DNA of 64,000 nt from VMCP01 sp964408945 (lineage in GTDB: Bacteria > Bacteroidota > Bacteroidia > NS11-12g > UBA955): assembly GCA_964408945.1 (NCBI GenBank), contig CAYPBJ010000002.1, positions 1 to 64,000 on the forward strand, written 5' to 3'. Every line of letters begins with the position of its first letter. The first letter of the stretch is position 1. This document shows, piece by piece, positions 58,805 to 64,000 of this stretch. A model generated the notes under the pieces. That model was not told the DNA's origin and did no database searches. It saw only the letters and a program-made list of their open reading frames with translations. The translations under genes were made by a program, and so were the position numbers.

Positions 58805-60376
58805 ATGTCTATTTGGAGAAAAAAGTCCTTGAGTGAATTATTGCTTCAGGCCGAAGGAAGCAACTTAAAACGCACGTTGGGTGCAGGTAGTTTGGTTGCC
58901 CTAGGAATTGGAGCAATCATTGGGGCAGGACTGTTTGTGAGAACGGCTGCGGCTGCATCAGAGGCAGCAGGGTCAGGTGTAACTTTATCATTCATTGTGG
59001 CAGCCATTGGTTGTGCTTTGGCTGGACTCTGTTATGCTGAATTTGCAGCAATGATTCCCATTTCTGGAAGCGCTTATGCCTACAGTTTTGTGACTATGGG
59101 AGAATTGGTAGCTTGGATTATTGGTTGGGCCTTGATGATGGAATATGCCTTAGGTGCTGCAACTGTTTCCATTGCTTGGAGTGAATATCTAAATAATCTG
59201 CTTGGTGGGGCCATACCCTATGAATGGTGTCATTCGCCGTTTGAAAAATTATATAAAATTTCTGCTGAATCTATAGCGCAAATTTCGGCTTTACCTACAT
59301 TTAAGGCTTCCGAATGGATTGGTTTTGATAAAGGTGTTTTGAGTCCGGAGCAATTCGAAAAGCTTCCTGCGAGCATTGCATCTACCGTACAAATCACTCA
59401 GGGAATTATGAATGTTCCTGCGTTGGTTATTCTATTTGCTTTGACCTTATTGTTGATCAAAGGAACCAAAGAATCTGCATCCGTAAATGCTGTTATTGTA
59501 TTTATTAAAGTGGCCATTGTTTTAGTGTTTATTGTAGTTGGATGGAATTTTATAAATCCATTGAACCACGATCCTTACCTAATTCCTCAAGGAACTCCTG
59601 GACATTCTGGCTTCTTTGAATGGGGTTGGGGTGGCGTAATTGGTGGTGCAGGTATTGTGTTTTTTGCTTTCATCGGGTTTGATGCTGTAAGCACTACTGC
59701 CCAAGAAGCTAAAAATCCAAAGCGTGATATGCCCATTGGAATTTTAGGCTCATTGGCTGTGGCCACCGTGCTTTATATTTTGTTTGGCCATGTGTTAACG
59801 GGTGTTGCTCCTTGGCAAGAATTCGCCACAGCAGGGAAAGAAGCATCTGTCTCTTATGCGGTTCAAACATACATGAAAGGTTATGAGTGGTTGGGAACTA
59901 GTATCACTGTTGCCATTTTGGCTGGATTTTCTTCCGTTATTTTGGTTATGTTGATGGGTCAAAGTAGGGTTTTCTTTTCTATGGCTAACGATGGACTCAT
60001 ACCCAAGGCATTCAGCGAACTACATCCTAAATACAAGACTCCTTTTAAAGCTAACTGGATTCTTTTTGTTTTCGTGGGATTATTTGCCGGTTTTGCTCCT
60101 GGAAGTCTTGCGGGCGACCTAACATCTTTTGGTACCTTGTTTGCATTTGTGTTGGTTTGTGCCGGCATCCTCATTATGAGAAAAACAAACCCTGATGTCC
60201 CCCGTCCTTTTAAAACGCCTTTGGTGCCATTTGTTCCCATTTTGGGAATGTTGGTTTGCGGATTGATGATTGTTTCTTTAGATGCCTTTACTTTGAAATC
60301 AGCCCTCATCTGGATGGTAATTGGATTGGTGATTTATTTTACATACAGCCGAAAACACTCTCATTTAAATAAATAA
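58805..60376 (+). CDS. APC-family amino acid permease (CAT-like)
   Basis: A 523-residue transporter with 12-14 membrane helices. Substrate-site signature GIGAIIGAGLFV in helix 1, YAYSFVTMGELVAWIIGW, and FFAFIGFDAVSTTAQEAKNP in helix 6, the pattern of cationic/neutral amino acid permeases. Specificity cannot be fixed. Followed by a strong terminator at 60380. Confidence 0.9.
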   Translation: MSIWRKKSLSELLLQAEGSNLKRTLGAGSLVALGIGAIIGAGLFVRTAAAASEAAGSGVTLSFIVAAIGCALAGLCYAEFAAMIPISGSAYAYSFVTMGELVAWIIGWALMMEYALGAATVSIAWSEYLNNLLGGAIPYEWCHSPFEKLYKISAESIAQISALPTFKASEWIGFDKGVLSPEQFEKLPASIASTVQITQGIMNVPALVILFALTLLLIKGTKESASVNAVIVFIKVAIVLVFIVVGWNFINPLNHDPYLIPQGTPGHSGFFEWGWGGVIGGAGIVFFAFIGFDAVSTTAQEAKNPKRDMPIGILGSLAVATVLYILFGHVLTGVAPWQEFATAGKEASVSYAVQTYMKGYEWLGTSITVAILAGFSSVILVMLMGQSRVFFSMANDGLIPKAFSELHPKYKTPFKANWILFVFVGLFAGFAPGSLAGDLTSFGTLFAFVLVCAGILIMRKTNPDVPRPFKTPLVPFVPILGMLVCGLMIVSLDAFTLKSALIWMVIGLVIYFTYSRKHSHLNK

Positions 60377-60379
60377 TTC

Positions 60380-60410
60380 AAAGGGCGGTTTTATCACCGC
60401 CCTTTTTTTT
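60380..60410 (+). terminator. Intrinsic terminator between the two APC permease genes
   Basis: AAAGGGCGGT-TTTATC-ACCGCCCTTT with a T run, immediately after the stop at 60376. Confidence 0.92.
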
Positions 60411-60426
60411 GTTAAATTGCCCGTTT

Positions 60427-61824
60427 ATGTCTTCAAAAAAACTGGGATTGTTTGATTCAGTGCTTCTTGTTTCAGGAAGTATGATTGGCAGTGGAATCTT
60501 TTTGGTTTCGGCCGATATGACCCGTCAATTGGGCAGCGCACCTTGGGTGATGATGGCTTGGGTATTGGCTGGAGTAATTACCTTGCTAGCAGCTCTTCAT
60601 TTTGGAGAGTTGGCTTCGATGATGCCAGGTTCGGGTGGACAGTTTAACTTCATTTCCAGGATTTATGGAAGAAAAATTGGATTTGTTTATGGTTGGACGG
60701 TCTTCTCAGTGATTCAAACGGGTGTGATTGCCGCCGTTGCTATGGCGTTTTCAAAGCATTTTTGGTTGATTTATGACCGTTATTTTGTTACGGATTATGT
60801 CTTGTTGAATCATTCTGTTGGAACGCCTGTGGTTGCTCTTTTAAGCGTTTGGGTTTTAACAGGAATAAATGTTGTAGGTATTCAAGAAACAAAATGGGTT
60901 CAAAGAGTATTTACTCTGACAAAATTCTTGGCGTTAGGCGCACTTATATTTGGTGGTATTTATTATGCTGTTCAAAATGGCGCTGAGTTGATAAGCAACT
61001 TTAAAGACAATCATCAATCATCCTGGACTTCTAAGTCCTTTGTAAAAAATCAGTGGGATTATCTCTCAAGTTTAGGTTTTATGTTGGCTTTTGCATCTGC
61101 TATGGTGGGCAGTTTATTCTCTTCGGATGCTTGGCAAGGAATTACCTTTATGGGCTCAGAAATCAAAGATTCATTCAAGACTTTACCCAAAGCACTCTTT
61201 TGGGGCACTTTATTAGTAACAATAGTTTACTGTTTAGCCAATCTTGCGTATTTCTCTGTTCTCACTCTCGATGAAGTGGCGAATGCTGATTCTGATAGGG
61301 TAGGTGTTGCGGCTGTTGGAAAGATAATTGCTTCCAACGGATCGTTTTGGTCTGCAGAAATTATCATGGCAATGCTTGTATTGGTTAGTACTTTTGGTTG
61401 TAATAACGGTCTAATTCTATCGGGGAGTAGACTATATCAATCTATGGCCGGACAAGGACTTTTCTTCAAATCTGTTGTAAAAGTAAACCAAAGGGGCGTT
61501 CCCCAAAATGCGTTGATTTATCAGGCTATTTGGGCAAGCGTTTTATGTTTGAGTGGAACTTACGGTCAGTTATTGTCTTATTGTACTTTTGCCTCTCTAT
61601 TGTTCTATATCATAACGGTGGCAGGTGTCATTAAGCTACGTAAAAACGAGCCTCTTGCAGAAAGGCCATACAAGGTTTGGTTTTATCCGTATTCTACTTA
61701 TTTGTATTTGACTTTGGCTGGATTTGTAGCTATAGGTATACTTTTGAGTCAATTTACTATAGCTATTACGGGAATAGGAATTGTCTTATTGGGCTGGCCC
61801 ATATACCGATTTTTCGGCAGATAA
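60427..61824 (+). CDS. APC-family amino acid permease (LAT/SteT-like)
   Basis: A 465-residue permease with about 12 helices: LFDSVLLVSGSMIGSGIFLVS in helix 1, ELASMMPGSGGQFNFI, and LFSSDAWQGITFMGSEIKD in helix 6, typical of LAT-like exchangers. The ATG at 60427 is preferred. Its 3' end overlaps the convergent DAHP synthase gene by 39 bases. Not closely similar in motif to the first permease, so not a recent duplicate. Confidence 0.88.
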   Translation: MSSKKLGLFDSVLLVSGSMIGSGIFLVSADMTRQLGSAPWVMMAWVLAGVITLLAALHFGELASMMPGSGGQFNFISRIYGRKIGFVYGWTVFSVIQTGVIAAVAMAFSKHFWLIYDRYFVTDYVLLNHSVGTPVVALLSVWVLTGINVVGIQETKWVQRVFTLTKFLALGALIFGGIYYAVQNGAELISNFKDNHQSSWTSKSFVKNQWDYLSSLGFMLAFASAMVGSLFSSDAWQGITFMGSEIKDSFKTLPKALFWGTLLVTIVYCLANLAYFSVLTLDEVANADSDRVGVAAVGKIIASNGSFWSAEIIMAMLVLVSTFGCNNGLILSGSRLYQSMAGQGLFFKSVVKVNQRGVPQNALIYQAIWASVLCLSGTYGQLLSYCTFASLLFYIITVAGVIKLRKNEPLAERPYKVWFYPYSTYLYLTLAGFVAIGILLSQFTIAITGIGIVLLGWPIYRFFGR

Positions 61825-62667
61825 GTTTTGCTCCATTTCAAAATCGAATCGTTTTTGTCTGAACTTTGCTAGCTCTTTCAAAGGGGATAGCATTTCTGCA
61901 AATTGATCAAGATATAGACTTTGATCTCCATCGCTTAAAGCTTCATTGGGTTGATTGTGAATTTCTACAATCAAACCATCAGCACCTGCTGCAACTCCTG
62001 CATAACTAATGGGGGCTATAAGTTCTCTGGTACCTGTTCCTTGGCTAGGATCTAAAATAACAGGTAAATGACTCAGTTGCTTGACCAATGCAATAGCCGC
62101 AATATCTACAGTATTTCTAGTGGCAGTTTCAAAGGTGCGAATGCCGCGCTCACAAAGAATAACTTGTTCATTTCCCCCGGAAACAATGTATTCAGCAGCC
62201 AATAACCATTCTTCGATGGTGCTGCTCAATCCACGTTTCAATAAAATGGGTTTATTAACCTTTGATAGGGCTCTCAATAAAGGATAATTTTGCATGTTTC
62301 TGGTTCCAACTTGGAACACATCAACAAGTTCATTAAATTCATCAATCTTATCGATGCTCATGATTTCAGAGACTACAGACATTCCATGTTTATCTGCAGC
62401 TTGGCGCATGAGTTGAAGTCCTTCGGTTTTTAGTCCTTGAAAAGAATATGGACTGGTTCTGGGTTTATATGCTCCACCTCTAAGAAACTTAATGTTTTGT
62501 TTTGCTAAAAACTCAGAGATGGTAAATATTTGTTCTTCATTTTCAACCGCACACGGTCCCGCAATCATCATTAAATCTTGCCCAATCTTGGTACCATTTA
62601 TTTCGATTATGGTATCGGCACTTTTCCAGTCGCGACTTACCAATTGATAGGGTTTGCGATGAGACAT
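61786..62667 (-). CDS. aroF: 3-Deoxy-7-phosphoheptulonate (DAHP) synthase, type I-beta
   Basis: First enzyme of the shikimate pathway, condensing PEP and erythrose-4-phosphate. 293 residues with MMIAGPCAVENEEQ, LRGGAYKPRTSPYSFQG, VGTRNMQNYPLL, LLKRGLSSTIEEWLLAAEY, VILDPSQGTGTRE and VEIHNQPNEALSDG. This is the KDOP-type core with no ACT or chorismate mutase domain. ATG at 62667, 6 bases after the DUF4270 gene; the 3' end overlaps the permease gene. Confidence 0.94.
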   Translation of the reverse strand: MSHRKPYQLVSRDWKSADTIIEINGTKIGQDLMMIAGPCAVENEEQIFTISEFLAKQNIKFLRGGAYKPRTSPYSFQGLKTEGLQLMRQAADKHGMSVVSEIMSIDKIDEFNELVDVFQVGTRNMQNYPLLRALSKVNKPILLKRGLSSTIEEWLLAAEYIVSGGNEQVILCERGIRTFETATRNTVDIAAIALVKQLSHLPVILDPSQGTGTRELIAPISYAGVAAGADGLIVEIHNQPNEALSDGDQSLYLDQFAEMLSPLKELAKFRQKRFDFEMEQNLSAEKSVYGPAQ

Positions 62668-62673
62668 AGTTAA

Positions 62674-63996
62674 TTAATTGGGTTTGGTGTAAATGAGGTG
62701 AAGTTTTGTTTTTGTATGATCAAAAATGGCACGAGCACCAATTACTGGTTGATCAGCAGGAATAGCTAAGTACAACCCTAAATTGGTATTCAAGGAGCTA
62801 AAAACGGAATCGTTGATGACTTCCTGCAAGTGTCTGGTTATCTCAAACTTATAACTTCTGGTTTTGGCGTTGTAACTACCTCCGTAGTTGGAAAGCACCA
62901 ATGCATCTTTCAGCAAATAATTTCTTGTACTACCTCCGTTTAGGGGTTTGTATAGATTTAAACGCGGCGGAACAAAGTAGTTTTCAGTATAGTCAACCGG
63001 GAAGAATTCAATTTCTGCTTTTTGAATGGCAATATTGCCATCAGCAATCAAATTATAAAGATAGGGAATGGTAATCTTCGTTTTTACGCCACCTAAAGCT
63101 TGTGCATAGGTTCTGCTGTAGTTTTGGTGGGGATTATTTAGCTGAGTAGCTATTTCGCCGCTGTATGGACCTGTAATGCCTTGGCTTATTGCATTGCTTT
63201 TTCCAGAGAAACTGAACAAGAAAGTACTTGTATCATCGTAGTAAAGCATGATTTTTGCCCTATATGATGTAGAAAGTACGTTTTGGATATCCCAAACAGC
63301 AAATGAACCCTGCCCAGAACTAAGTTGATTGTTTTCTGGAATGATGGCTATTCCTTTAAAGTATTTATCAAGATTTGCATTGGTTTCGTAAGCATCTTTG
63401 GGCATATTCATCAAGAATTTCGCAAAGTCAGATGACAATTTGATTTTGATGCCGTTGTAGGGAGCTAGTTTGATTTTTCTGTATTTCACAGAATCTTTGT
63501 ACTCATTGATGAGTTGCCCATTGTAATAGGTAGCCAAATTTTCGTCAACGGGGAAGGACTGTGTTTGGAAATAAACAGAATCAGAAGAAATATTGTCTGT
63601 AATTGGCGCGATTTTCAGTCGATGAATAAAGTTTCTATCTCCGTAGTGTTGAAGTCCGGCGATAGCTGGAATAAAGAGTACTGCAGAATCAGGTTCTTTG
63701 GTATTGGGGAAATTATTATTGGGTTCAACCAAATTGAGATCAGCAAATAAAGAAGACTTAGAACGACCAAAAACAGGGTCGTTGATTTCACCAACCAAAG
63801 CGTAACTCAGACCTTTGGCGGGTAGTGAGTCTTCGTCTATTGTAGAACCAATTAATGAGAGAGTATCAGTAATATTCAACCCCATTTGGTTCCCTTGCCC
63901 TTGTCCATCAATCACTATATTGCCTTGTTCTCTGTCACAAGCAGCAAAACAAGCGCAAAATATGGGCAATAAAAGTATTCGGAGCGAGGGCTTCAC
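62674..63996 (-). CDS. DUF4270 lipoprotein
   Basis: A 440-residue lipoprotein: signal peptide with lipobox CFAACD (Cys near residue 20), then YALVGEINDPVFGRSKSSLFADL and later VQKAEIEFFPV-like strands (here IAIQKAEIEFFPVDYTENYFVPP). These are typical of the DUF4270 family of Bacteroidota envelope proteins; function unknown. The frame begins with GTG at 63996, 4 bases from the window edge, so an upstream start cannot be excluded. Likely co-transcribed with aroF. Confidence 0.85.
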   Translation of the reverse strand: MKPSLRILLLPIFCACFAACDREQGNIVIDGQGQGNQMGLNITDTLSLIGSTIDEDSLPAKGLSYALVGEINDPVFGRSKSSLFADLNLVEPNNNFPNTKEPDSAVLFIPAIAGLQHYGDRNFIHRLKIAPITDNISSDSVYFQTQSFPVDENLATYYNGQLINEYKDSVKYRKIKLAPYNGIKIKLSSDFAKFLMNMPKDAYETNANLDKYFKGIAIIPENNQLSSGQGSFAVWDIQNVLSTSYRAKIMLYYDDTSTFLFSFSGKSNAISQGITGPYSGEIATQLNNPHQNYSRTYAQALGGVKTKITIPYLYNLIADGNIAIQKAEIEFFPVDYTENYFVPPRLNLYKPLNGGSTRNYLLKDALVLSNYGGSYNAKTRSYKFEITRHLQEVINDSVFSSLNTNLGLYLAIPADQPVIGARAIFDHTKTKLHLIYTKPN

Positions 63997-64000
63997 GAAG

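Noticed and set aside
1..64000. tRNA, rRNA, tmRNA genes, transposases or phage genes
   Set aside because: Looked for conserved tRNA arms, rRNA stretches and IS-type proteins on both strands by eye; none recognised. A covariance search was not possible.

Overview
The window reads as a chromosomal stretch of a Bacteroidota genome, most likely Flavobacteriales-like and probably a draft or metagenome assembly. The signs are type IX secretion (T9SS) sorting domains of both type A and type B, a PorP/SprF protein beside an OmpA protein, families typical of the phylum (DUF1573, DUF3276, DUF4199, DUF4270, DUF4286, DUF4403, RicT/PSP1), -7 promoter elements of the form TAnnTTTG, and start codons without Shine-Dalgarno sequences. 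I see no rRNA, tRNA, CRISPR array, transposase or phage gene. There is one 100-N gap (12097-12196), which looks like an artificial scaffold join.

Layout. 1-6406: menaquinone genes menA-menC, an acetyltransferase and a deacetylase-like gene, then the GDP-L-fucose pair gmd-fcl. 6387-12350: acyl-CoA dehydrogenase, ferredoxin-IscX, a secreted M43 protease and the nusB-DUF1573-yajC-coaE run, interspersed with unusual 7-base repeat arrays. 13226-20260: pyrF, a 1238-residue T9SS cargo protein, a DUF4403 lipoprotein and gapA. 20303-27252: an unusual isoprenoid-lipid-like module (UbiA-type prenyltransferase, PEP-synthase-like protein, ICMT-type methyltransferase, CDP-alcohol phosphatidyltransferase, CDP-archaeol-synthase-like protein, SDR). 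A decayed copy of the SDR gene's 3' end lies on the far side of the module. 27254-35690: selU, DUF4286, purS, a lipoprotein, an LD-carboxypeptidase, GtrA, RicT, a Spy-like protein and carB. 35788-38189: a homogentisate-phytyltransferase-like gene divergent from a fused VTE5/VTE6-like prenol kinase. 38431-47317: a giant T9SS adhesin, PorP/SprF and an OmpA-TSP3-SPOR protein. 47390-63996: a GT87-like protein, rpsO-pnp with a candidate small RNA, an MsbA-like ABC transporter, a run of six closely spaced genes including plsC, gatC and a LolD-like ATPase, a GH3-family protein, kbl, two APC permeases, a DAHP synthase and a DUF4270 lipoprotein.

The points most worth a second look: (1) the prenol-kinase fusion opposite a phytyltransferase-like enzyme, which suggests salvage of an isoprenoid alcohol into a prenylated product; (2) the lipid module, which contains plausible counterparts of three consecutive archaeal phospholipid steps and is flanked by direct copies of the SDR 3' end; (3) five arrays of degenerate 7-base repeats, two of which supply the stop codon of the neighbouring gene; (4) -7 elements so close to start codons that the mRNAs should be leaderless or nearly so; (5) a minus-strand terminator hairpin upstream of rpsO that marks a candidate small RNA. 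Functional calls rest on motifs recognised by eye; no database search was possible.
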